This document shows positions 8,384-17,054 of a stretch of DNA of 64,000 nt, piece after piece (position 1 is the first letter of the stretch; every line of letters begins with the position of its first letter). Position numbers and translations under genes: made by a program. The notes under the pieces are model-generated. The model was given only the letters and a program-made list of their open reading frames with translations. It was not told the origin of the DNA and did not search any database. The stretch spans positions 107,214-171,213 of the forward strand of contig NZ_LMTJ01000009.1 in the NCBI RefSeq assembly GCF_001510715.1, written 5' to 3'. Source of the DNA: Bacillus sp. FJAT-29814 (GTDB lineage Bacteria > Bacillota > Bacilli > Bacillales > Cytobacillaceae).

Positions 8384-8584
8384 ATGATTTATATTTATGG
8401 TGACGATTACATCAAATATTTAAACGATGACAGTGCCGGCCAGTTAACGTATGATCAATGGAAAAGTAAAAAAAACAAATCAGTGTCCACAAAGACCAGT
8501 TCAAGCGGAACCTTCCATGCTTCCAATTACACGCATGGGTACCATTCTCCGGGGGTTATAAATAAAAAGTATCGTCAATCATAA
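8384..8584 (+). CDS. Small hypothetical protein, 66 aa
   Basis: A short basic, Ser/Thr/Tyr-rich protein starting at ATG 8384 after TGGAGGCGATCGC. The N-terminus MIYIYGDDYIKYL may form a short strand-helix; the rest looks disordered and ends in KKYRQS. I do not recognise the family. A longer in-frame start at 8345 exists, but the ribosome binding site lies after it. A terminator hairpin follows at 8597-8635. Confidence 0.65.
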   Translation: MIYIYGDDYIKYLNDDSAGQLTYDQWKSKKNKSVSTKTSSSGTFHASNYTHGYHSPGVINKKYRQS

Positions 8585-8596
8585 GGTCTATCAAGT

Positions 8597-8635
8597 GCCA
8601 GTCACCATCCAGTTAATGGGGGTGACTGGCTTTTT
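8597..8635 (+). terminator. Terminator of the GCCAnTnACC hairpin family
   Basis: GCCAGTCACC (8597-8606) pairs with GGTGACTGGC (8621-8630), followed by TTTTT. Similar stems occur at other terminators in this window. Confidence 0.85.
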
Positions 8636-8714
8636 CTTATTTCATTATAATGGCACAGCTACTTTCGGTATAATAAGAGTAAATAATCCAACTAGGAAAG
8701 ATGAGGTAAGTGAG

Positions 8715-9587
8715 ATGATTGTCATTGAAAATGGTTTACTAAAGGTAGAGATTAGCCAGAATGGAGCAGAAGTACGAAAAGTACTACATAAGCCAAACGG
8801 ACTGGACTATATGTGGACGGGGGATTCAGCCTATTGGGGCCGCGTCTCACCAGTGCTTTTTCCGATTGTTGGGCGATTGAAGGAAAATCGCTATCAACTC
8901 GACGGAAAGACTTACGAAATGTCCCAACATGGCTTTTTGCGAGATGTTGAATTTAAAGTAGGGGAGCAAACCGCTACTGAGGTTTCATTTGTATTTGAGT
9001 CGGGAGGCCGCTTTCCCCATCTATATCCTTACGAATTTATCGCGACTATTCGGTATCTCCTTAACGAGGATTCGCTCATTGTGCAGTGGGAAATCGGTAA
9101 TGAAAACGAGGAAGAGATGTACTTTTCAATTGGCGGCCATCCGGCATTTAAGATTCCACTTTTGGAAAATGAAGCAATCGAGGACTACAGCCTGCACCTT
9201 ACTCCTGCTGCAAACAAGGATGTAATCGAATATGAAATAAAGGAATCACTGATTCATGAGAAAGGACCTGCCAATGGTCTTTCAAATATTCGACTCACTG
9301 ATTCGCTGTTTGTTAATGATGCTCTTGTTTACAGTAACATCGATCAAATTACGATGGAATCCGAAAAGACAGGACATGGAGTAGAGGTACTATTCGAAGG
9401 GTTTCCGTTTGTGGGAATCTGGTCGAAATACACAGACGGGAAAATCGCTCCGTTTGTTTGTATTGAGCCGTGGTACGGGATTGCTGATACATATGACACA
9501 ACCGGGGACCTGAAGGAGAAATTAGGAATTAATAAACTTAACCCTGGTGAAACTTTCCAAACTAAATATAAAATAAAGTTTAAATGA
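8715..9587 (+). CDS. Aldose 1-epimerase family protein (LacX-like)
   Basis: A 290-residue protein of the galactose mutarotase-like fold. This branch (LacX/YeaD-like) interconverts or binds anomeric sugars or sugar phosphates. Visible family marks are the RVSPVLFPIVGRLKEN segment near residue 45, QHGFLRDVEF near 77, SIGGHPAF with the probable catalytic His near 140, and the late CIEPWYGI block with the general-base Glu. The start is ATG 8715 after GAGGTAAGTGAG; the frame is open further upstream but that part overlaps the preceding terminator. Monocistronic, followed by a strong terminator. Confidence 0.88.
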   Translation: MIVIENGLLKVEISQNGAEVRKVLHKPNGLDYMWTGDSAYWGRVSPVLFPIVGRLKENRYQLDGKTYEMSQHGFLRDVEFKVGEQTATEVSFVFESGGRFPHLYPYEFIATIRYLLNEDSLIVQWEIGNENEEEMYFSIGGHPAFKIPLLENEAIEDYSLHLTPAANKDVIEYEIKESLIHEKGPANGLSNIRLTDSLFVNDALVYSNIDQITMESEKTGHGVEVLFEGFPFVGIWSKYTDGKIAPFVCIEPWYGIADTYDTTGDLKEKLGINKLNPGETFQTKYKIKFK

Positions 9588-9610
9588 AGCAGGATACAAT
9601 CAAGAGTCTC

Positions 9611-9648
9611 AAAAAAGTGCCGGGCCAAACGTTTGCCGGCACTTTTTT
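9611..9648. terminator. Bidirectional terminator
   Basis: AAAAAAGTGCCGG (9611-9623) pairs with CCGGCACTTTTTT (9636-9648), between two convergent genes. Confidence 0.88.
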
Positions 9649-9659
9649 GAACCATAACC

Positions 9660-10928
9660 CTATAATTTCCCTATCTCTTCCTGATAGAGTTCATGCAATT
9701 TGAGGTTATTTTGACGGTTAACAATCAAGCCGGTCTTCGGGGTTAGAAGAGTAGGGGGGAATTGAAACAAAGCTTCTAGGTTCGTCTCAATGGCTTGATG
9801 CGGCACGGAGATGACCGGCAGTTTTTTCGTGATCCGTTCACGGCTGGCCAAATGAAAGCCCCAAACCCCAAAGGAGGGTACCACCGAATAATAGGGCTTC
9901 GTATGGAAACCCGCTGCCTTCCAGGTTTTGGCGATACTCCAATAGACTTTTGCGGTGTCCTTCGGGGAAATGGCCTGGCAGGCAATGATCCCTCCAGAAG
10001 TTAAATGCTTGCCAATTTGGCCAAATAATTCTTTTGTGTACAATTGGCTTGTTTCCAAATCCACCGGGTCCGGAAAATCGATAATGATGACACCATACCC
10101 CTCGATCGAACGGTTTACGTACTCCTTCGCATCCATTGCATGGACTGTTACCCTTTTATCCTTAAATGAGCCCGCATTGACAGCAACAAGCGCCGGTTCA
10201 TGTTTCGCGAGGCTAATAACCTTTTGATCAATATCCACCAGATCCACATGGCTAACATCCTGATATTTGATGACTTCCCGAAGCGCAAGCCCGTCTCCGC
10301 CGCCTAAAATCAACACCCGGTCCCTTGATTTTGCCAGTTCCATTGCCGGTAACACAAGCGGTTCGTGGTAATGCCGTTCATCCAGCGACGAAAACTGGAA
10401 TTCTTCATTCAGATATAGTCTAACGTCTTTTGCTTCGACGAGAAAAATGTCATGGAACTGGCTCTGCCCCTGGTACAGAATTCGATGCCTGCCATTTTTG
10501 ATTTCTTTTAAAATTTTCATATCCCAATCATTTCCCCACGGCCTTCTTGCCCAATTATCCATTTCTGTTTCAGGTTGGTTCCGCACGTCAGTGCCACGGT
10601 TGATTTCAGCAAGTCTGACCTGTTTTGCTTCCAGTTTGCCAAGGAATTTTTTTAAGGGAGGCAAGGCGTCCTGCGGGGCGCACGTATAAAAATCTAAAGC
10701 GGCATACCCGTGTTCCGGCCAGGTGTGAATGGAAAAATGGGAAGTGGCGATGGCGATGATTCCAGTTACCCCTTGAGGTGAAAAGGAGTGGAAGTAAGCC
10801 ACCAGGATTTCCAACTGCAGCTCTCTTAGAGCCTCCAGCATTAAATTCTTCAGAACATCGGCGTTATTTAGTAAATCCGCGTTACAATCATACGCATCCA
10901 CAATCAAATGCTGTCCTCTTATATCCAT
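9660..10928 (-). CDS. Fused S-adenosylmethionine decarboxylase and aminopropyltransferase (SpeD-SpeE)
   Basis: A 422-residue two-domain polyamine enzyme. Residues 1-~120 form a prokaryotic AdoMet decarboxylase: ATSHFSIHTWPE holds Ser63, which becomes the pyruvoyl group, plus His68, with Cys83 in DFYTC; these numbers equal the Thermotoga enzyme. The cleavage-site residue before Ser63 is Thr, whereas Glu is common. From ~140 to the end is a spermidine-synthase-type domain: DERHYHEPLV, the AdoMet-site GGGDGLALREV, VDIDQKVI and IIIDFPDP with the catalytic Asp. One chain could thus make and use decarboxylated AdoMet. Start chosen at ATG 10928 with GAAGGG nine bases upstream. Monocistronic. Confidence 0.9.
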   Translation of the reverse strand: MDIRGQHLIVDAYDCNADLLNNADVLKNLMLEALRELQLEILVAYFHSFSPQGVTGIIAIATSHFSIHTWPEHGYAALDFYTCAPQDALPPLKKFLGKLEAKQVRLAEINRGTDVRNQPETEMDNWARRPWGNDWDMKILKEIKNGRHRILYQGQSQFHDIFLVEAKDVRLYLNEEFQFSSLDERHYHEPLVLPAMELAKSRDRVLILGGGDGLALREVIKYQDVSHVDLVDIDQKVISLAKHEPALVAVNAGSFKDKRVTVHAMDAKEYVNRSIEGYGVIIIDFPDPVDLETSQLYTKELFGQIGKHLTSGGIIACQAISPKDTAKVYWSIAKTWKAAGFHTKPYYSVVPSFGVWGFHLASRERITKKLPVISVPHQAIETNLEALFQFPPTLLTPKTGLIVNRQNNLKLHELYQEEIGKL

Positions 10929-11057
10929 ATCCTTCATCCCTTCAAAAAGGTTTGGAAGCCCCCATACCTGAATATCATAACTAAGTTATGATATGAATTT
11001 ACGCCTAGTGCAAGAAGCCCCCAGAAAGTTTTTTATTGAAAAACTGGAAAAAAATAC

Positions 11058-11113
11058 TTTACACACTAACGAACGTTAGTATATAGTATTTACAGAGGCT
11101 AACGAACGTTAGT
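11058..11113 (+). promoter_or_regulatory. Promoter with two TetR-type operators
   Basis: The -35 TTTACA (11058-11063) and -10 TATAGT (11082-11087) are 18 bp apart. The spacer is almost wholly filled by ACTAACG-AA-CGTTAGT (11065-11080), a perfect 7-2-7 dyad. A second copy, CTAACG-AA-CGTTAG, lies at 11099-11112 just after the expected transcription start. This is a classic TetR-family repression layout. No TetR gene lies within the window. Confidence 0.85.
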
Positions 11114-11139
11114 GTTAACCGGTGAAAAGGGGATTAGGG

Positions 11140-11865
11140 ATGACGCAGTCGAAGATTTGGTTTGTATTAATGATGAGAACGGTATTTTTTCTGGTGTTTG
11201 GTTTGGTCATGATTGCAGTATTTAATGGTTTCGGGGCGGGGGATGCGATGAAAGAAGCGGAGAAATGGTGGCCTGTTCAGGCAATTTTGGCCAATATTGC
11301 AAGTTTTCTAGTTTTAAAGACTTTGTTAAAAAAAGAAGGCCAATCCTATAATTCTATTTTGCAATTTAAAAAAGGAAAAACAGGCAAAGATATCGGCAAA
11401 GGCTTGCTCTATTTATTGATTAGCTTTCCTTTTGCGGCGTTAGGACTATACGGGGGTTCCTATTTACTGTTGGGAGATATCCAGCCTCCAACCAATATGA
11501 TGCAGGCCATTCCTGTCTGGGCAGCCATCATTGCGCTTATTGTTTTCCCGCTAACCAATGCATTGGTCGAACTTCCGACATATTTTGGCTATGCTTTTCC
11601 TAGGGTTGAAAAGAAATGGAGATTGGCATTAGCTTTAGTCCTCCCGGCACTGTTCCTGTCGATTCAGCATGGACCGCTGCCGATTGTGTTAGGAGGGTCC
11701 TATATCGCTTGGCGTTTGCTGGCGTTCCTGCCGCTGGCCTTCGTGGTCGGGATTATCTTTCATCGGACCAGAAACATTACACCCCTGATCATCACACATT
11801 TTATTATGGATTTCCAAATGGTCATGTTTGTGCTGTTGGCTTCGTTGGGGATGCCGATCGCGTAA
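11140..11865 (+). CDS. CPBP family (CAAX protease-like) membrane protein, divergent
   Basis: A 241-residue integral membrane protein with about seven segments. It resembles CPBP proteases in its last third: a degenerate motif 1 (ELPTYFGYAF where EExxxR is usual), LSIQHGPLPI for the FxxxH motif, and ITHFIMDFQM for the last His-Asn/Asp motif. The missing second Glu and Arg raise doubt about protease activity. ATG 11140 follows AAAAGGGGA; an in-frame GTG at 11122 overlaps that site. It is expressed alone from a promoter with two TetR-type operators, suggesting induction by a toxic compound. Confidence 0.78.
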   Translation: MTQSKIWFVLMMRTVFFLVFGLVMIAVFNGFGAGDAMKEAEKWWPVQAILANIASFLVLKTLLKKEGQSYNSILQFKKGKTGKDIGKGLLYLLISFPFAALGLYGGSYLLLGDIQPPTNMMQAIPVWAAIIALIVFPLTNALVELPTYFGYAFPRVEKKWRLALALVLPALFLSIQHGPLPIVLGGSYIAWRLLAFLPLAFVVGIIFHRTRNITPLIITHFIMDFQMVMFVLLASLGMPIA

Positions 11866-11902
11866 GCAGGAGCCATGGGGACGATTCTCGTGGCTCAAAG
11901 GT

Positions 11903-11938
11903 AAGTGCCAAGCATTCATCCAGCGCTTGGCACTTTTT
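11903..11938. terminator. Terminator of the AAGTGCCA hairpin family
   Basis: AAGTGCCAAG (11903-11912) pairs with CTTGGCACTT (11926-11935), followed by more T. It serves the CPBP gene and probably also the convergent flavoprotein gene, whose stop codon is at 11939. Confidence 0.85.
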
Positions 11939-12934
11939 TTAATACAAAACCTCTGAAGCGATAAGTCGATATGATTCTACCCGGTCTTCGGGAGAGTGGG
12001 TAATCGTCACAATCATCACTTCATCGGCTTGATAGTTTGATTGAATCTCCATTAGTTTATTTCGCACTTCCTGAGGATGACCTATAATCATATTCTGTTT
12101 CATTTTTTCCATTTTTTCAGTTTCTTTTTCGGTAAAGTTGTAACGCTTTGCTTCTTCAATCGAAGGAACAAACGACCCTTCACCTTTCTCTTTTTGCAGA
12201 GCCCAAATCAAGCTGCTTAATGCGATATCCTCCGCTTTTTCCGTTGTTTCCGCACAAATGGCGGAGACAGTCAGCAAAACATATGGTTCTTGCCCTTGTT
12301 TGCCGGGTTGAAAACCGTCCAGATATTGTTGGATAATGGCTGCACCGTCCTGGTCGCTCATGAACTGACCAAATGCATATGGCAACCCATTTTCTGCCGC
12401 AAGCAACGCACTTTTCTTGCTCGTGCCAAGCAGCCAAGGCATCGGCGCCGTATCAGGGATTGGTGCAGCCTTCACTTTCGCAAACTCGTGCCCCTCAGGA
12501 AAATCCTCGTTAAAAAAATGAAGCAATTCTTTTACCAAGTCCGACATTTTGAAAACCTGCTTTAAAAAGTGATCCGATAACGCATTGGTTGCCTCGGCGG
12601 ACCCACCTGGGGCTCGTCCGATTCCAATATCGATACGCCCCGGAAACAAGGTAGCCAGCATATTGTAGACTTCGGCCACCTTATAAGGCTTGTAATGCGG
12701 CAATAAAACAGCCCCGGAGCCAATGCGGATCTGTTTTGTTTGTGCGCCGATAAAACCGAGCATCACTTCAGGAGCAGGGCAGGCCAAACCAGGTAAATCA
12801 TGATGCTCGGCAATCCAATACCTCGTATACCCCAGTACTTCTCCCGCTTGCGCCAATTTCATTGATTCATATAACGCCTCTTTGGCGGATTGTCCGGAAG
12901 AGATGGGGGATTGGTCCAATATGCTTAATTTCAC
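11939..12934 (-). CDS. LLM class flavin-dependent oxidoreductase
   Basis: A 331-residue luciferase-like monooxygenase of the TIM-barrel type that uses reduced FMN. The N-terminus KLSILDQSPI, the block YWIAEHHDLPGLACPAPEV near residue 40, GSGAVLLPHYKPYKVAE near 73 and GRIDIGIGRAPGG near 100 are typical of the YvbT/YceB-like group. The C-terminus carries the VMIVTITHSPEDR block. It lies two bases after the stop of the DUF3219 gene on the same strand, so the two are co-transcribed. The physiological substrate is unknown. Confidence 0.9.
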   Translation of the reverse strand: MKLSILDQSPISSGQSAKEALYESMKLAQAGEVLGYTRYWIAEHHDLPGLACPAPEVMLGFIGAQTKQIRIGSGAVLLPHYKPYKVAEVYNMLATLFPGRIDIGIGRAPGGSAEATNALSDHFLKQVFKMSDLVKELLHFFNEDFPEGHEFAKVKAAPIPDTAPMPWLLGTSKKSALLAAENGLPYAFGQFMSDQDGAAIIQQYLDGFQPGKQGQEPYVLLTVSAICAETTEKAEDIALSSLIWALQKEKGEGSFVPSIEEAKRYNFTEKETEKMEKMKQNMIIGHPQEVRNKLMEIQSNYQADEVMIVTITHSPEDRVESYRLIASEVLY

Positions 12935-12936
12935 CG

Positions 12937-13230
12937 CTAGACGCCTTCTTTCTTACTCTCAACCAAGGATAATGTAAATTCTCCAACTTGCCCTTTTTCA
13001 TAAAGATTGGCTATGGACGTGGAATACTGCTCAATACTTCCTCTAAACGACAGACCTGTTGCTGGTACTGCTACATCGAAGGTTCCTTCGTAAAGCAGCG
13101 TGGTAATCTCATGATAATCTTCACTCGTGACTTTAAAAGTAATCCAAACTTTATGCTTGCCGTTCACCGACTCTTCTTTGTAATCATTCACGTGGATTAA
13201 CGTCCGATTTAAACTGATTTCTTTTACCAA
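12937..13230 (-). CDS. DUF3219 family protein (YkvR-like)
   Basis: A 97-residue protein resembling Bacillus YkvR (DUF3219), a small beta-rich protein of unknown function. Matching features are VTSEDYHEITTLLYEGTFDV in the middle, followed by a FRGSIEQYSTSIANLYEKG stretch. Start is a TTG at 13230 preceded by AGGGGAC. It is the first gene of a two-gene operon with the LLM flavoprotein, which may hint at a shared role, but nothing more specific can be said. Confidence 0.82.
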   Translation of the reverse strand: MVKEISLNRTLIHVNDYKEESVNGKHKVWITFKVTSEDYHEITTLLYEGTFDVAVPATGLSFRGSIEQYSTSIANLYEKGQVGEFTLSLVESKKEGV

Positions 13231-13330
13231 ATAATCGTCCCCTTTTATTTGTTATTGACAGAATAGCATTTGAGTAAATGTGGAGCAAATGAACGGTTTA
13301 CAGCTGGAGTTCATAATTCATACTGGGCTG

Positions 13331-13432
13331 GAAAATCATCGGCGACGCGCTCTATGAAGCTTTCATAAAACACATAGATCCGAAAATCGACCTGCGATGT
13401 GTTCTATGACTTTTACATATGACGCTAGACTC
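13331..13432. repeat. Two-copy intergenic repeat, 51-bp step (array B)
   Basis: GAAAATC begins copies at 13331 and 13382, each running through a TCTATGA core and a TTTCATA/TTTACATA end. It lies in the 342-bp gap before the sigma-54 activator gene. The step size matches the longer ~52-bp arrays elsewhere in the window. Confidence 0.65.
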
Positions 13433-13572
13433 TTAAAAAGTGAAAGACAGAAAGCTACTGGTTAACTGGCCATGGTTTACATATTCCATAATTGGTTTTA
13501 CAATAAAAGTAAGAATATTAAAAAAACTAGACGTTAGGTGATTACACTTACTTTTTAGTAGGGAGTAGAATA

Positions 13573-15414
13573 ATGATTGCTCTTTTTAAAATGAACGATT
13601 TATATGAAGACGAAATAAAAGATTTTTTAAAAAACATGGGGTACACATCAGCTAGTTTTTATTCCATCAATTCCATCCTCGACCAGATCATGAACCCCAT
13701 GGTCATAATCACGCCTGCCATTTTTCAAAAAGAGCTGGCTGGTCTTTCGTTTCCGATTATCCCGATTCCCGTCACAATAGCCGATATTCAAAAGTCAATC
13801 AAGACCATGTTTGATACACCGAACGATACAGAGTATGCCTTTCTGGCCTCAGCAGAAGAAATCGAGTGGCTAAGAAAAGAGCGGGGCGAACAAAGCGATG
13901 AAGACGGGATTCAACTCACATTTGTCACGGAAAAACAATCAACGGCATTAAATTCGATTGGGGTCTGTCTGGCGCCAATCTGGATGAAGGGCTTATTCTC
14001 CAGCCCGCATATGAAAAATTTGCATTTTATTAAGCCCTCTTTCGCATCATTGCACCCTTATTTGCAAATCGCAGTTTCCTTGGTGAACTTTACTGAGGAA
14101 ATGGTTAAGGAACGATATCAGGTGGACGCCATCGTCAATTCCACCCACGACGGCGTGATTGCCGTCGACAGAATCGGAACTATTCGCCTAGTCAATGAAC
14201 ATGCCAAGACCATCCTCGGTGTGGAAGGGGAAATGAAGGGACGCAATATCACAGAGTTTATCCCGCAATCGGACATGTTGAGGGTGTTGGAAACCGGGAA
14301 GGTGGAAAGAGGGGATCTCGCTGCTGTTGGCGGGCGGCAAATCGTCATCAACCGTACACCTGTTATCGTCAAAGGAAAAATTGTCGGCGCGGTATCCAAT
14401 TTTAAGGAAATCACCGATATTCAAAAAGTGGAGCTGCAATTGCGAAAAAAGCTACATCAAACCGGTCTGGAAGCAAAATACCGCTTAAACGATATAGTCG
14501 GGGAAACTTCAGAAATTATGGAAGTAAAAGAATTAGCAGTCAAATTTGCCGAAACAGAGTCGACGGTGTTAATTACGGGCGAGTCCGGGACAGGAAAGGA
14601 ATTATTTGCGCAAGGAATCCACGCCGCAAGTCATCGCTCACTTGGCCCGTTTGTTGCTGTAAACTGTGCGGTCCTGCCGGAAAATCTTCTTGAAAGCGAA
14701 ATGTTTGGCTATGAGAAAGGTACCTTTACTGGCGCATTAAAAGAGGGAAAGCCGGGGCTTTTTGAACTGGCCCACGGGGGAACGCTGTTTTTGGATGAAA
14801 TCGGCGAGATTCCGCTACGTATTCAAGCCCTATTATTGCGGGTCCTTCAGGAGCGAACGATCAGGCGAGTTGGCGGTGAGCGTATCATCCCTGTCGATGT
14901 TCGCATCATTACCGCCACGAACAGGAATTTGGAGGAAGAGGTGGAAAAGAAACAATTCCGCTCAGACCTCTTTTACCGTCTGAATATATTGGCCCTGGAA
15001 TTGCCGGCCCTCCGCAAGCGTTCGGCGGACATTCCGATGCTAGTTGCCGCGTTTGTTAATGAATTTAATGAAAAAAGAAAAACGAAAATTATTCATGTTG
15101 AAAAGGAGTTAATCCAGTTATTCCAGAAATACGATTGGCCTGGGAATATTCGCGAATTAAGAAATACGATTGAACGGATGGCAGTGCTGGAGGAGACGGA
15201 GTGTTTAAGGCTGCAGGGCGCAAGATTTCTTTCTGAAAAAATTAGAAGGAAATCAGCAGATGGAGCGGCCGATAAACAAAGCATTAAAAGCAAAGAGAAG
15301 GAACTAATTATTTCGACGTTAGAAAAGTTCGGCCATAATAAAAAACTGGCGGCACAATCGCTTGGAATTGATCGGACGACGCTATGGAGGAAAATAAAAG
15401 AATACAATCTTTGA
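13573..15414 (+). CDS. Sigma-54-dependent activator, PrpR-N/PAS/AAA+/Fis
   Basis: A 613-residue enhancer-binding activator. The first ~180 residues look like the PrpR-type ligand-sensing domain. A PAS-like segment (IVNSTHDGVIAVDRIGTIRLVN) follows at about 190-290. The AAA+ domain has Walker A GESGTGKE at 336-343, the sigma-54 contact loop GTFTGA at 383-388, and Walker B GGTLFLDEIGEI. The C-terminal Fis-type helix-turn-helix ends in KLAAQSLGIDRTTLWRKIKEY. The contact loop has Thr in place of the usual Ala of GAFTGA. A perfect -24/-12 promoter lies 110 bases downstream, so the protein very likely activates the operon that follows. Confidence 0.93.
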   Translation: MIALFKMNDLYEDEIKDFLKNMGYTSASFYSINSILDQIMNPMVIITPAIFQKELAGLSFPIIPIPVTIADIQKSIKTMFDTPNDTEYAFLASAEEIEWLRKERGEQSDEDGIQLTFVTEKQSTALNSIGVCLAPIWMKGLFSSPHMKNLHFIKPSFASLHPYLQIAVSLVNFTEEMVKERYQVDAIVNSTHDGVIAVDRIGTIRLVNEHAKTILGVEGEMKGRNITEFIPQSDMLRVLETGKVERGDLAAVGGRQIVINRTPVIVKGKIVGAVSNFKEITDIQKVELQLRKKLHQTGLEAKYRLNDIVGETSEIMEVKELAVKFAETESTVLITGESGTGKELFAQGIHAASHRSLGPFVAVNCAVLPENLLESEMFGYEKGTFTGALKEGKPGLFELAHGGTLFLDEIGEIPLRIQALLLRVLQERTIRRVGGERIIPVDVRIITATNRNLEEEVEKKQFRSDLFYRLNILALELPALRKRSADIPMLVAAFVNEFNEKRKTKIIHVEKELIQLFQKYDWPGNIRELRNTIERMAVLEETECLRLQGARFLSEKIRRKSADGAADKQSIKSKEKELIISTLEKFGHNKKLAAQSLGIDRTTLWRKIKEYNL

Positions 15415-15453
15415 TGTTGCAAAAACCAAAGCCGCGTTGCAAAATACAACATC
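15413..15453. promoter_or_regulatory. Probable enhancer site for the sigma-54 activator
   Basis: GTTGCAAAA occurs twice (15416 and 15436, 20 bp apart), and GATGTTG (15413) is inverted as CAACATC (15447-15453). The site overlaps the regulator's stop codon and ends about 70 bp upstream of the -24 element, a normal place for an enhancer. Confidence 0.6.
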
Positions 15454-15523
15454 CTATGTGCAGGCAGGGAAAACGAACCCTGCTTATCGTTTGAGAATCC
15501 AAACTTTTCCAAAATTTCATCCC

Positions 15524-15539
15524 TGGCACAGAACTTGCA
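15524..15539 (+). promoter_or_regulatory. Sigma-54 (-24/-12) promoter
   Basis: TGGCAC (15524-15529), five bases, then TTGCA (15535-15539). This is an exact match to the consensus TGGCAC-N5-TTGCA. The first operon gene starts at 15586, about 35 bases after the expected transcription start. Confidence 0.93.
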
Positions 15540-15585
15540 ACAATCATAAACAAGTTTAAAAGCCATGGGGTATTGGAGGAATAAC

Positions 15586-17037
15586 ATGAAATTAATGTAT
15601 ATCAATGGTGAATGGGCAGCATCAGTTTCCGGTGAAACTTTTTCCGTTTATAATCCGGCCAATCATGAGGTCATTGCCGAAGTTCCTCGCTGTGCAACAG
15701 AAGATGTCCACCTCGCAGTAACGGCAGCAAAAAATGCTTTTGAGTCTAGGGAATGGCAATCTTTAAAGCCAAGTATCAGGGGTAATGCTCTATATGAAGT
15801 AGCCCAAAAGATGCGTGAGCGATTTGAGGAATTGGCAATGGTCGAGACGCTCGACACGGGAAAGCCGCTGTCGCAGGCGAGAAGTGATGTCGAAAGCGGA
15901 GCCCGCTATTTCGAGTACTATGCTGGTATCGCCGATAAAATGTTTGGCGAAACCATCCCGGTGGCCCCGAATGTCATTGACTACACGGTCCGTGAACCAA
16001 TGGGAGTATGTGCTCAAATCATCCCGTGGAATTATCCGCTACAGATTACGTCAAGGGGTGTGGCAGCGGCAATTGCGGTCGGCAATACCGTGGTCGTGAA
16101 GCCTGCTGAAGATACACCGCTGTCTGCCTTAAAGCTTGCCGGGATTTTTTCCGAGATTGATGTCTTAAAAAATGCGCTTCAGGTTGTTACCGGGTATGGA
16201 GCAGAGGCGGGAGCGGCACTCGTGAACCATCCGGATGTTAACCATATTACGTTTACCGGTTCAGTTGGGACGGGGTCAAGCGTGATGATGGCGGCGGCGA
16301 AAAATATTGTTCCGGTGACCCTCGAGCTTGGAGGGAAGTCGCCGCATATTGTGTTTCCCGACTGTGATATCGAAGAAACCGTTACTTGGGTCATGCGGTC
16401 GATTATTCAGAATGCCGGGCAAACCTGTTCTGCCGGATCGAGGCTGTTGGTCCATTCGGCCATAAAAGAGGAAATAGTGAGCAGGTTAGCCCAGAGATTG
16501 AAGAATCTAACAATCGGTCCGGGGGTGACGGACCCCGATCTAGGACCAATTATCTCAAATCGGCAATTTAACCGAATTTTGGCAATGGTGGAACGAGCCA
16601 AGGAGCAAGGTGCCAGGGTGATCACCGGCGGCAAAAGGGCTTTGGTGGAGGCAGCGGGTGAAGCGTATTATTTTGAACCGACCATTATTGACAACGTCTC
16701 ACCATCGAGCGAAATTGCCCAGGAAGAAGTGTTTGGCCCTGTCCTGACGGTATTTGAATTCGGGACGGAAACGGAAGCGATTCAATTGGCGAATGGAACC
16801 GCTTATGGGCTAGTGACCGGTATTTGGACAAACGACATCTCCCGGGCGCATCGAATTGCAGCCAAGGTGAAAAGCGGCCAGGTGTTTATTAATGATTACG
16901 GCGCAGCGGGCGGCGTCGAGCTGCCGTTTGGCGGTTATAAAAAGAGCGGAATCGGTCGCGAAAAAGGCGTCGAAGCCCTGCAAAATTATACGCAATTAAA
17001 AAATATCGCCATCAAAATCAAGCCTGCTGAAGATTGA
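15586..17037 (+). CDS. NAD(P)-dependent aldehyde dehydrogenase
   Basis: A 483-residue aldehyde dehydrogenase that oxidises an aldehyde to a carboxylate. The cofactor loop IIPWNYPLQ, the general base Glu247 in LELGGKSP and the nucleophile Cys281 in NAGQTCSAGSR are all present, and the C-terminal PFGGYKKSGIGRE is typical of the betaine/aminobutyraldehyde-like group. ATG 15586 follows TTGGAGGAATAAC. It is the first gene after the sigma-54 promoter. In the pantothenate pathway proposed for this operon it would convert aldopantoate to 3,3-dimethylmalate; that is inference. Confidence 0.93.
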   Translation: MKLMYINGEWAASVSGETFSVYNPANHEVIAEVPRCATEDVHLAVTAAKNAFESREWQSLKPSIRGNALYEVAQKMRERFEELAMVETLDTGKPLSQARSDVESGARYFEYYAGIADKMFGETIPVAPNVIDYTVREPMGVCAQIIPWNYPLQITSRGVAAAIAVGNTVVVKPAEDTPLSALKLAGIFSEIDVLKNALQVVTGYGAEAGAALVNHPDVNHITFTGSVGTGSSVMMAAAKNIVPVTLELGGKSPHIVFPDCDIEETVTWVMRSIIQNAGQTCSAGSRLLVHSAIKEEIVSRLAQRLKNLTIGPGVTDPDLGPIISNRQFNRILAMVERAKEQGARVITGGKRALVEAAGEAYYFEPTIIDNVSPSSEIAQEEVFGPVLTVFEFGTETEAIQLANGTAYGLVTGIWTNDISRAHRIAAKVKSGQVFINDYGAAGGVELPFGGYKKSGIGREKGVEALQNYTQLKNIAIKIKPAED

Positions 17038-17054
17038 TTTGGTGGATGTAAGCG

